From contig CANRKT010000001.1 of the NCBI GenBank assembly GCA_947631255.1, forward strand, positions 124,001 to 188,000: a stretch of 64,000 bases of DNA. Reading direction: 5' to 3'. A program made the position numbers and the translations under genes. Under the pieces are notes generated by a model. That model was not told where the DNA came from and made no database searches. It saw nothing but the letters and a program-made list of their open reading frames with translations. The DNA is from an uncultured Enterobacteriaceae bacterium. Its GTDB lineage: Bacteria; Pseudomonadota; Gammaproteobacteria; Enterobacterales; Enterobacteriaceae. The number at the start of each line of letters is the position of its first letter. The first letter of the stretch is position 1. Shown in pieces: positions 56,673 through 64,000 of the stretch.

Positions 56673-59432
56673 CTAGTTAAGATAGGCTTGTGCAGCGTGC
56701 GTCACATTGTCCATCTCATCCAGTAGTTCCAGTATTTCAGGTTCCAGCATTTCAGGTGCCACGCCTTTTGTTAACTCGGTTTCTAGCAGCAAACAGAGTT
56801 TCTTCAAACGTGGTACCCCGCTATAACTACAGCTACCGTGCAATTTATGAATAATATCTTTGATGCTCTGAGGATTATTACCGAACATCTGTTGCTCCAG
56901 CACATGACGTACCTCGGGTAGAAATTCCAGCAACATGATCAGCATTTCTTTTGCCAGATCCGGTTTATTTGCCGCCAGGGTAAGCGCCAGATCCCAGTTA
57001 AAGGTTTGGTTATTTTGATCAAGCTCCGGTTTGCTTTCTGCCGCGGGAAGCAGCGTGGTGCTATTGAGAGTATTAAACTGATAATGCAGTAAAATATTGT
57101 GTAATTTCTTCTCTTCAATCGGTTTGGCAAGATAGTCATTCATTCCGGCCGTTAATAGCTTCTCTTTCTGTCCGGCCATAGCATGTGCTGTCACTGCGAT
57201 CACTGGGGTATTTTGATGGTGAGGGAGCTGACGAATCAGTTCACAGGCACGGATCCCATCTATTTCCGGCATCTGGATATCCATCAGTATTAAATCCAGC
57301 TCCATTTGACGTGCTTGTTCCAGGGCTTGTAGTGCATTACTACAGAGCACTACATGCTGCACCTTGTCTTCCAAAAGTGCTCTAAGCAGTTTGAGATTGG
57401 CGGGATTATCATCAACGGCCATAACAGTCATGGGAAGTTTACCATTATGGATTGTTGCTGGCTGTGTCGTGGCCGTATGGTTATAGCTTTCTAGTAACAG
57501 CGGGAATAAACGGGTAGAGGTCACAGGTTTTAACAGGCAGCCGGCGACACCTTGGCGTTTGAGTTCCTCTGCATGGACTTGTAACTGACAAGGTAAGGCT
57601 AAAATCAGGCAATCACTCATGGTGACCGTTTGTGCCAGATTAATATAAGCCAGCGGCTGATTTTCATTTAAGGTGACCGGAGCCCCAATCAGCAAAATAT
57701 CAAAATGCTCGTTAGGCAGACCTGAAATAGACGGGGTATGAACTACCGACAATGGTGTGTTTTGCAACAGATTCAGCGTGCTTTGTGCGGCATTTACATT
57801 GGGCTCGACATAAGCAATCCGGCGACCCGCAAGCTTGTTCATCACTTTATTGTTTGCCACAGCATGTGGGTTTAAGTCGAGATTAATATAAAACCAGAAA
57901 GTTGAACCGCTATCAGGCTTACTGTGGAAGGAGATTTCTCCGCCCATTTCATTCACCAGCTTCTGGGTTATCACCAGTCCTAGTCCGGTTCCACCATGGC
58001 GGCGAGAAATACTGGCATCCGCCTGACGAAATGCCTGGAAGAGTCGTGATTGCTCCTGTTCGGGGATACCAATGCCGGAATCGTGGATTTGCATCTCAAT
58101 CTGAACTTTATTATTACCTTCAGCCCGCTTTTGTACCAGGACGTCAATATTGCCCGTTTCAGTAAATTTAATCGCATTGCCCACTAAGTTAGTAATAATT
58201 TGCTGTAAACGCAGTGAGTCGCCGATAACATTATCCGGAACATTATTTTGAATATTGAGGGTGAGCTCCAGCCCCTTTTCATGTGCTGAGTGTGCCAGCA
58301 GAGTGATAACTTCATCGAGAATATTGCGCAGTGGGAACGGAATATTTTCCAGCAACAATTTACCGGCTTCCAGCTTCGAGAAGTCCAGCACATCATTGAT
58401 GATAGTCAGCAGATTATTCGCTGAACGTTCAATCGTATATAAGTAATCTCGTTGGGTCGGATCCAGTTCAGTTTTTAGTGTCAGCCGAGTAAAACCAATC
58501 ACGCCATTAAGTGGTGTTCGTAGTTCATGGGACATATTGGCCAAAAATTCAGATTTTATCCGTACGGCTTCCTGGGCCCGTTTTTTGGCTAAATCCAATT
58601 CCACATTCTGAATTTCCATTTGCTCGAGGGTTTCACGCAGATCTGAGGTGGCCTGATCGACGTTATGTTGCATCTCTTCATGATAAGCGGTGAGCGACAT
58701 TGCCATCGAATTAATACCATTCTTAAGCATATCAAGCTCACCCAGCATAAATCCTTCAACCCGGCTATCCAGCTGCCCGCGCCGTATTCGGTCAACGGTA
58801 TTCACCATATTGCGAATCGGGCCGGTAACATCGCGCATCAGACGATAAGCAAAGAGCATGGCAATGGCGATACAAACTAGCATCATCATGGTTGAGGTAA
58901 ATATTTCGCGGTATTGCTGAAGTCGTACCGACTGTAAATCCAGTACCATGGCGACATAGCCTTGGATATACCCAGAATGAGACTCCTCCAGGCCCTTTTC
59001 TTCATTTTGAAAATAGATCTCAGATATAATAGGGGCGCGTAAGATCATCTTATAACCTTCGCGACTTACCGTCAGATGTGCAGGAATGCTTTCGGCATCA
59101 GGTATCTGAAGCGAAGAGGAGTCAGGCTGAAAATTTGAGGTGACGAATAACTTGTTCTGATTGTCGTAAATAGAAATGCTACGCACGATATCGGAATGCC
59201 TGCGATGAATAACACTAACCAGCTTGCGTAAAGGCTCCCGGTTGTCGAAATTCATTATATATTCACAAGCAACGGCCAGAGGCTCGATAATGCTTACACC
59301 CGCTTTCTCTAATTGATTTTGCAAATCGTTGTAACGATGTACAACGAAGAACGTGCTGAGCAGTAAACCAATAAGCAGCGTGGGGGCCAGTATCAGTATC
59401 ATCATACGTGCACGAAGGCTGTAGTTAGTCAT
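56673..59432 (-). CDS. barA: Hybrid sensor histidine kinase BarA
   Basis: Tripartite inner-membrane kinase of 919 residues (E. coli 918) that phosphorylates UvrY and so activates csrB and csrC. Two transmembrane segments (about residues 9-30 and 175-200) flank a periplasmic domain. A HAMP domain follows, then HisKA with the phosphorylated His in [15 protein letters not shown] near residue 302, an HATPase domain ([13 protein letters not shown]), a receiver with Asp in [13 protein letters not shown] near residue 718, and an HPt domain with His in [12 protein letters not shown] near residue 861. Confidence 0.97.
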   Translation of the reverse strand: MTNYSLRARMMILILAPTLLIGLLLSTFFVVHRYNDLQNQLEKAGVSIIEPLAVACEYIMNFDNREPLRKLVSVIHRRHSDIVRSISIYDNQNKLFVTSNFQPDSSSLQIPDAESIPAHLTVSREGYKMILRAPIISEIYFQNEEKGLEESHSGYIQGYVAMVLDLQSVRLQQYREIFTSTMMMLVCIAIAMLFAYRLMRDVTGPIRNMVNTVDRIRRGQLDSRVEGFMLGELDMLKNGINSMAMSLTAYHEEMQHNVDQATSDLRETLEQMEIQNVELDLAKKRAQEAVRIKSEFLANMSHELRTPLNGVIGFTRLTLKTELDPTQRDYLYTIERSANNLLTIINDVLDFSKLEAGKLLLENIPFPLRNILDEVITLLAHSAHEKGLELTLNIQNNVPDNVIGDSLRLQQIITNLVGNAIKFTETGNIDVLVQKRAEGNNKVQIEMQIHDSGIGIPEQEQSRLFQAFRQADASISRRHGGTGLGLVITQKLVNEMGGEISFHSKPDSGSTFWFYINLDLNPHAVANNKVMNKLAGRRIAYVEPNVNAAQSTLNLLQNTPLSVVHTPSISGLPNEHFDILLIGAPVTLNENQPLAYINLAQTVTMSDCLILALPCQLQVHAEELKRQGVAGCLLKPVTSTRLFPLLLESYNHTATTQPATIHNGKLPMTVMAVDDNPANLKLLRALLEDKVQHVVLCSNALQALEQARQMELDLILMDIQMPEIDGIRACELIRQLPHHQNTPVIAVTAHAMAGQKEKLLTAGMNDYLAKPIEEKKLHNILLHYQFNTLNSTTLLPAAESKPELDQNNQTFNWDLALTLAANKPDLAKEMLIMLLEFLPEVRHVLEQQMFGNNPQSIKDIIHKLHGSCSYSGVPRLKKLCLLLETELTKGVAPEMLEPEILELLDEMDNVTHAAQAYLN

Positions 59433-59845
59433 GGGATTCCGATATGGGACAATAACGCAACGTTAAGCATCATAATGTTTCAATTATATTATGGTTCATT
59501 CTACTCTGTGAAACGCTGCAAACCTACGTGTAACATCAAAGTTGTTACGTGAAGTTGTACGATAGACTGTCGAAATAGCTATTCCTGGGGGGGGCTTGTT
59601 CTTCGTGCTCCATTTTGGTGCCCCAATTCATTTCATTGTTCTACCATGGTGCATATTTACAGGATCAATTGAATTTCATTTTCTGCTTTGTCGATATTGC
59701 TGAAAGCCAGAAATAGGGGAGTTGTACCTGTTACTCACCAATAGCAATACAGGATACTTAAAACTGGAACGTTTTTCGCAAGTGCTGGTCATAAAAGCTA
59801 TAGCTTGACTCGGGGCCGTTATCTTAAGCCGTATGATTTTATTCA

Positions 59846-59883
59846 GCTGATGATTGCATTGGTTAACAGATGCAATCGTCAGC
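59846..59883. other. Unexplained 14-bp stem-loop in the barA-relA gap
   Basis: GCTGATGATTGCAT at 59846-59859 and ATGCAATCGTCAGC at 59870-59883 pair over 14 positions with a single G-T wobble, around a 10-nt loop. No T-run follows, and the nearest gene is several hundred bases away. It might be part of an unrecognised RNA or an operator. Confidence 0.5.
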
Positions 59884-60235
59884 AGATACCCTCTTCATCA
59901 AGCAGGGCATTCGCGCTGGTTTTCTGAATAGGGCAAAGACTATTCCTGTTAAAAAAGGTGTCACTAAGATCGCATGCGTAGAAGGTAATGCTGCACTGAG
60001 GGTAAAAGAAAAATATAATGTTCAGCACTATTTGCTGAAAAGTGTCATCATTCCAATGAAAATATGATCGGCAGCCTTACTGCCAACAGTTTGATAACAT
60101 TTAGGCTTTCGGTTTTATAAGGCTTTAAGTCCGATAACGGATCTTGTCCGTATGCAGAGAAAATTGTTAGCCGGATACCTTAAACATCGCTGAAAGTGGC
60201 TGATCTATTTCCCCGGTACAAGCATCCTTGAGTCT

Positions 60236-60312
60236 ATACCCGTGATGCGTCAAGTTGCCAGGGCGTTGCTTTCGTGAAACGAGCCAATGAGTGACTTGAA
60301 CGATGGGGGAGA
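60236..60312. repeat. Partial dispersed palindromic repeat
   Basis: TATACCCGTGATGCGTCAAG is related to the left arm of the repeats at 19061 and 62617, and TGACTTGAACGATGGGGG gives an imperfect inverse arm. The central block is different and shorter, so this looks like a truncated or variant member located upstream of relA. Confidence 0.5.
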
Positions 60313-60383
60313 TAGCGTTTTTTGAGCATGGCTAAGAGGTTTCAGGCCTTAATTACCTGATTTCGGTTTCACAGGAGAGAAGA

Positions 60384-62615
60384 ATGGTTGCGGTTAGAAG
60401 TGCACATCTCAATAAAGCTGGTAAATTTGCGCCTGAAAAATGGATAGCAAGCCTCGGGATTTCAAACCAGCAGTCGTGTGAGCGCTTGGCCGAAACATGG
60501 TCATATTGTGAAAACCAGACCAAAGGGCATCCTGATGCCGAATTGTTGTTGTGGCGTGGCGTTGAGATGGTTGAAATTCTCTCCATGCTGAGCATGGATA
60601 ACGAAACGTTACGCGCTGCACTGTTATTTCCCCTGATTGATGCCGGAGTCGTCACTGAAGAAGTGATGCTGGAAAGCGTAGGAAAACCGGTGGTGATGCT
60701 GATTCACGGGGTGCGCGATATCGATGCGATTCGCCACCTTAAAGCCACCCATAATGACTCCGTCTCCTCCGAGCAAGTCGACAATGTGCGACGCATGCTG
60801 CTGGCCATGGTGGATGATTTCCGCTGTGTTGTGATTAAGCTTGCTGAACGTATTGCTCATCTACGTGAAGTGAAAGATGCTCCGGAAGATGAACGCGTTC
60901 TGGTTGCTAAAGAATGTACTAATATCTATGCGCCGTTGGCAAACCGTCTGGGGATTGGCCAGCTAAAATGGGAAATGGAGGACTATTGCTTCCGTTATTT
61001 ACACCCGGATGAATATAAACGCATAGCAAAACTGCTGCATGAACGGCGTATTGACAGAGAACACTATATTGATGAGTTTGTCGCGATGCTGCGCTCCTCA
61101 ATGAAAGAAGAAGGTGTAAAAGCCGAAGTCTATGGCCGACCTAAGCATATTTACAGTATCTGGCGTAAGATGCAGAAAAAGCATTTGGCCTTTGATGAGC
61201 TGTTTGATGTGCGTGCCGTCCGAGTCATTGCTGAACGTTTACAAGATTGTTATGCCGCCTTAGGTATTGTTCACACCCATTTCCGCCATTTACCCGATGA
61301 GTTCGACGATTATGTCGCTAACCCCAAGCCAAACGGTTACCAGTCAATTCATACCGTGGTGCTTGGACCAAATGGCAAGACAATTGAAATTCAGATACGT
61401 ACCCGACAGATGCATGAAGAGTCTGAACTGGGTGTTGCCGCTCACTGGAAATATAAAGAGGGCAGTTCACGTAGCGGCAGTTCCGGCCATGAAGATCGTA
61501 TCGCCTGGTTACGGAAACTGATAGCCTGGCAAGAAGAGATGTCCGACTCAGGTGAAATGCTTGATGAAGTCCGCAGCCAGGTATTTGACGACAGGGTTTA
61601 TGTGTTTACGCCGAAAGGGGATGTGGTTGATTTACCAACAGGATCAACACCATTGGATTTTGCCTACCATATTCACAGTGATGTCGGACATCGTTGTATT
61701 GGCGCCAAAATTGACGGGCGCATTGTTCCGTTTACCTATCAGCTGCAAATGGGTGATCAAATTGAAGTGATTACCCAGAAACAGCCTAACCCAAGCCGTG
61801 ACTGGCTAAACCCTAACCTTGGTTACATTACCACCAGTCGTGGCCGGGCAAAAATTCATAACTGGTTCCGTAAGCAAGACCGGGACAAAAATATTCTGGC
61901 TGGCCGGCAGATTCTGGATGATGAAATTGAACGCCTCGGTGTGAGCCTGAAAGACGCTGAGAAGACTTTACTTCCGCGTTATAACTTCAATGAAATTGAG
62001 GAGTTACTGGCAGCGATTGGCGGCGGGGATATTCGTCTTAACCAGATGAGTAACTATCTGCAAGCGAAGTTTAATAAACCCAGCGCGGAAGAGCAGGATG
62101 CCGCAGCGCTGCGCCAGTTGCAGCAGAAAAATCACTTACCACAGCAATCTCAGCGCAAAAACGATGGCCGGGTGGTGGTTGAAGGTGTGGGGAATCTGAT
62201 GCACCATATTGCTCGCTGCTGCCAGCCGATTCCTGGTGATGAAATTATTGGTTTTATCACTCAGGGGCGCGGTATTTCCATCCACCAGGCTGACTGTGAT
62301 CAGCTGGCAGAACTGAAATCTCATGCACCGGAACGTATCGTTGATGCAGTCTGGGGAGAAAGTTATTCCAGTGGTTATTCTCTGGTCGTACGTGTTACTG
62401 CCAATGACAGAAGTGGCTTACTGCGCGATATCACAACCATTCTTGCCAATGAAAAGGTCAATGTCTTGGGTGTCGCCAGTCGTAGTGATACCAAACAGCA
62501 GCTGGCGACCATTGATATGAATATTGAGATTTATAACCTACAAGTTTTAGGCCGGGTACTAGGGAAACTGAATCAAGTTCCCGATATTATTGATGCCCGA
62601 CGACTGCATGGTTAA
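60384..62615 (+). CDS. relA: GTP pyrophosphokinase RelA
   Basis: Ribosome-associated (p)ppGpp synthetase that responds to uncharged tRNA, 743 residues (E. coli 744). The N-terminal hydrolase-like domain is inactive: where SpoT has HD, this protein reads FPLIDAG. The synthetase domain contains YGRPKHIYSIWRKMQ near residue 250 and NGYQSIHTVVLGPNG near residue 317. TGS (VYVFTPKGDVVDLP) and C-terminal ACT domains follow. It is separated from mazG only by a palindromic repeat; mazEF is absent. Confidence 0.97.
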   Translation: MVAVRSAHLNKAGKFAPEKWIASLGISNQQSCERLAETWSYCENQTKGHPDAELLLWRGVEMVEILSMLSMDNETLRAALLFPLIDAGVVTEEVMLESVGKPVVMLIHGVRDIDAIRHLKATHNDSVSSEQVDNVRRMLLAMVDDFRCVVIKLAERIAHLREVKDAPEDERVLVAKECTNIYAPLANRLGIGQLKWEMEDYCFRYLHPDEYKRIAKLLHERRIDREHYIDEFVAMLRSSMKEEGVKAEVYGRPKHIYSIWRKMQKKHLAFDELFDVRAVRVIAERLQDCYAALGIVHTHFRHLPDEFDDYVANPKPNGYQSIHTVVLGPNGKTIEIQIRTRQMHEESELGVAAHWKYKEGSSRSGSSGHEDRIAWLRKLIAWQEEMSDSGEMLDEVRSQVFDDRVYVFTPKGDVVDLPTGSTPLDFAYHIHSDVGHRCIGAKIDGRIVPFTYQLQMGDQIEVITQKQPNPSRDWLNPNLGYITTSRGRAKIHNWFRKQDRDKNILAGRQILDDEIERLGVSLKDAEKTLLPRYNFNEIEELLAAIGGGDIRLNQMSNYLQAKFNKPSAEEQDAAALRQLQQKNHLPQQSQRKNDGRVVVEGVGNLMHHIARCCQPIPGDEIIGFITQGRGISIHQADCDQLAELKSHAPERIVDAVWGESYSSGYSLVVRVTANDRSGLLRDITTILANEKVNVLGVASRSDTKQQLATIDMNIEIYNLQVLGRVLGKLNQVPDIIDARRLHG

Positions 62616-62616
62616 G

Positions 62617-62735
62617 GTATACCCGTCATACTTCAAGTTGCCTGCGCCCAGCCCATCGAAGCACATAGTTTGTCTGTGCTCATCGACAGGCTGAACTGGG
62701 TGCTTACAGGCAACTCGAATTATTTTAGGTATATA
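62617..62735. repeat. Dispersed palindromic repeat (copy between relA and mazG)
   Basis: About 119 bp beginning one base after the relA stop. The left arm reads GGTATACCCGTCATACTTCA, and the right arm ends CAACTCGAATTATTTTAGGT followed by ATA. A middle palindrome (AGCACATAGTTTGTCTGTGCT) matches the copy before lgt. It can fold into a long cruciform-type structure and probably replaces a terminator for relA. Confidence 0.82.
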
Positions 62736-62780
62736 TCATCAGTATTATCATGACCTGACGTATTTTTTTAAGGATTTATC

Positions 62781-63587
62781 ATGAGTCAGTTAAACCGTCT
62801 GCTCGGTATTATGCAGCGTCTGCGAGATCCCGAGAACGGTTGTCCGTGGGACAAAGTACAAACCAATGAAACGCTGGCACCCTTTACGCTGGAAGAGGCC
62901 TACGAAGTGCTGGATGCCATTCACCGTAATGACATCAACGGTTTGCGAGAAGAGCTGGGAGACTTACTGTTTCAGGTGGTGTTTTACGCTCAGATAGGTC
63001 AGGAACAGGGGCAGTTTAATTTTGAAGATGTCTGTCAGGCGATCAGTGACAAGTTAGAACGTCGACATGCGCCTATTTTCGCCAATAGTGAGGCTAACAC
63101 CAGCCAAAAGGTGTTATCTCAGTGGGAAAATATTAAACGTGAAGAGCGGGCAGAAAAAGCGCAGCATTCTGTGCTTGATGATATTCCTGAAGCTTTCCCG
63201 GCACTGATGCGGGCGCAAAAAATTCAAAAACGCTGCTCAACTGTCGGTTTTGACTGGGAAACCCTTGGTCCGGTACTGGACAAGGTGCATGAAGAAATTG
63301 ACGAAGTGATGTTCGAAGCCCGCCAGGTGGTCGTTGATAAAGACAAACTGGAAGAAGAAGTGGGGGACTTACTGTTTGCAACCGTCAACCTTGCTCGCCA
63401 CTTGGGCACAAAAGCAGAAACTGCGCTTCAGAAAGCAAACCGTAAATTCGACTCCCGTTTCCGACAGGTTGAGGCTATTATTGCCGCACAGGGGTTGAAG
63501 ATGGAAGAAACCAGCCTGGACGTGATGGAAGAGGCCTGGCAACAGGTTAAACGTCAGGAAAAAATGAAATTGATGGGCGATAAATAG
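62781..63587 (+). CDS. mazG: Nucleoside triphosphate pyrophosphohydrolase MazG
   Basis: Hydrolyses all nucleoside triphosphates to monophosphates and affects (p)ppGpp levels and survival under starvation in E. coli. It has 268 residues (E. coli 263) and two tandem MazG domains, each with the ExxE metal motifs: EEAYEVLDAIHR with REELGDLLFQVVF in the first (about residues 34-62), and HEEIDEVMFEA with EEEVGDLLFATVN in the second (about residues 172-205). It lies between relA and pyrG as in E. coli, without mazEF. Confidence 0.95.
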   Translation: MSQLNRLLGIMQRLRDPENGCPWDKVQTNETLAPFTLEEAYEVLDAIHRNDINGLREELGDLLFQVVFYAQIGQEQGQFNFEDVCQAISDKLERRHAPIFANSEANTSQKVLSQWENIKREERAEKAQHSVLDDIPEAFPALMRAQKIQKRCSTVGFDWETLGPVLDKVHEEIDEVMFEARQVVVDKDKLEEEVGDLLFATVNLARHLGTKAETALQKANRKFDSRFRQVEAIIAAQGLKMEETSLDVMEEAWQQVKRQEKMKLMGDK

Positions 63588-63700
63588 CGACATATCAGTG
63601 TGATGGCAGTGACAGGCGAAAAATAGAACCATTAATAATCATTTTTTGCTAAAAATACAATTGGTTACCGAGCAATTGGCGTCTGTTTGCAAATGAAAAT

Positions 63701-63729
63701 TTGTGGCATCTGCCCTGTTCGGGTATACT
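63701..63729 (+). promoter_or_regulatory. Candidate pyrG promoter
   Basis: TTGTGG (63701-63706) and TATACT (63724-63729) are separated by 17 bp, 54 bp before the pyrG start. The leader contains no obvious attenuator hairpin. Confidence 0.55.
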
Positions 63730-63782
63730 ACTTTCCCGTCCTAGTACTCCATCGTCCTTAAACCTAACTTCTCAGGTTCAGC

Positions 63783-64000
63783 ATGACAACGAACTATATT
63801 TTTGTGACCGGCGGGGTCGTATCCTCTCTGGGTAAAGGCATTGCCGCAGCCTCTCTCGCAGCTATTCTTGAAGCCCGTGGCCTCAACGTATCCATCATGA
63901 AACTCGATCCGTACATCAACGTCGATCCGGGTACCATGAGCCCTATTCAACATGGGGAAGTGTTCGTTACCGAAGACGGCGCTGAAACCGACCTTGATTT
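63783..64000 (+). CDS. pyrG: CTP synthase (N-terminal part)
   Basis: Glutamine-dependent conversion of UTP to CTP. Only the first 72 codons are in the window; the gene continues past its end. The synthetase P-loop-like motif [15 protein letters not shown] is at residues 10-24, and [20 protein letters not shown] follows. The start is the ATG after TCTCAGGTTCAGC. The sequence is near-identical to E. coli PyrG. Confidence 0.97.
   Translation, partial: MTTNYIFVTGGVVSSLGKGIAAASLAAILEARGLNVSIMKLDPYINVDPGTMSPIQHGEVFVTEDGAETDLD

Larger units (their letters stand above)
59433..60383. other. 951-bp gene-free gap between barA and relA
   Basis: E. coli carries rlmD (23S rRNA m5U1939 methyltransferase) here. 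I find no remnant of it in any frame. The only open frame of note, 59870-60067 (65 codons), has no recognisable domain and starts inside a hairpin. The gap contains a strong 14-bp stem-loop (59846-59883) and a partial palindromic repeat (60236-60312). The relA promoter must also be near its right end. Confidence 0.6.

Noticed and set aside
59870-60067. A 65-codon open frame in the barA-relA gap
   Set aside because: It begins inside a hairpin, lacks a clear ribosome binding site and has no recognisable domain. It cannot be excluded fully, but is not supported as a gene.

Overview
The window is a stretch of enterobacterial chromosome (order Enterobacterales). Gene order and protein sequence follow the Escherichia coli kduD-lysA-galR-aas-mutH-rppH-ptsP-thyA-recBCD-argA-amiC-mltA-csdA-gcvA-sdaCB-queF-syd-csrB-truC-barA-relA-mazG-pyrG segment almost throughout. 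Base composition by eye is in the high 40s percent G+C. Several E. coli neighbours are missing and some genes not expected here are present, so it is a relative outside the Escherichia/Salmonella group. I cannot fix the genus from sequence alone. No phage, insertion sequence, CRISPR array or rRNA operon is present.

Layout. 1-5.5 kb: the end of a FUSC-type efflux operon with its outer-membrane factor, a solitary kduD behind a KdgR-type operator, the racemase ygeA and a YdhP/AraJ-type exporter. 5.6-15.5 kb: lysR/lysA, galR, one OmrA/B-type small RNA, the lysophospholipid recycling pair aas-lplT, tas, a YgdI/YgdR lipoprotein and mutH. 15.5-16.2 kb: a long gene-free spacer with DnaA boxes. 16.2-21 kb: rppH-ptsP, a palindromic dispersed repeat, lgt-thyA. 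21-34.7 kb: minor pseudopilins ppdA-ppdB-ygdB-ppdC, then recC-ptrA-recB-recD. 34.7-42 kb: argA with two ARG boxes, amiC, three initiator tRNA genes in exact 131-bp tandem units, mltA, tcdA, csdE-csdA. 42-50 kb: GcvB RNA and gcvA, ygdD-rlmM, xni, an aminotransferase, sdaC-sdaB. 50.3-56.7 kb: ppnN, queF, syd, CsrB RNA, yqcC-truC-yqcA, and a divergent ramA/ramR pair. 56.7-64 kb: barA, a gene-free 0.95-kb gap, relA, mazG and the start of pyrG.

How genes work together. BarA is the sensor kinase for UvrY; a UvrY-type 18-mer lies upstream of CsrB, so the first and last parts of the Csr control branch are encoded a few kilobases apart. RelA makes (p)ppGpp, which is known to bind PpnN, and MazG hydrolyses nucleoside triphosphates. 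LysR/LysA, ArgR/argA, KdgR/kduD and RamR/ramA are regulator-target pairs for which a site or gene arrangement can be seen. RecBCD forms one repair enzyme; Aas and LplT form one lipid pathway; CsdA, CsdE and TcdA form one sulfur/tRNA-ct6A pathway.

No clearly new biological system was found. The points most worth a second look are the ramAR pair inserted next to barA, the missing rlmD and mazEF around relA with an unexplained hairpin in the gap, the DnaA-box spacer, the single Omr RNA, and the palindromic repeat family.
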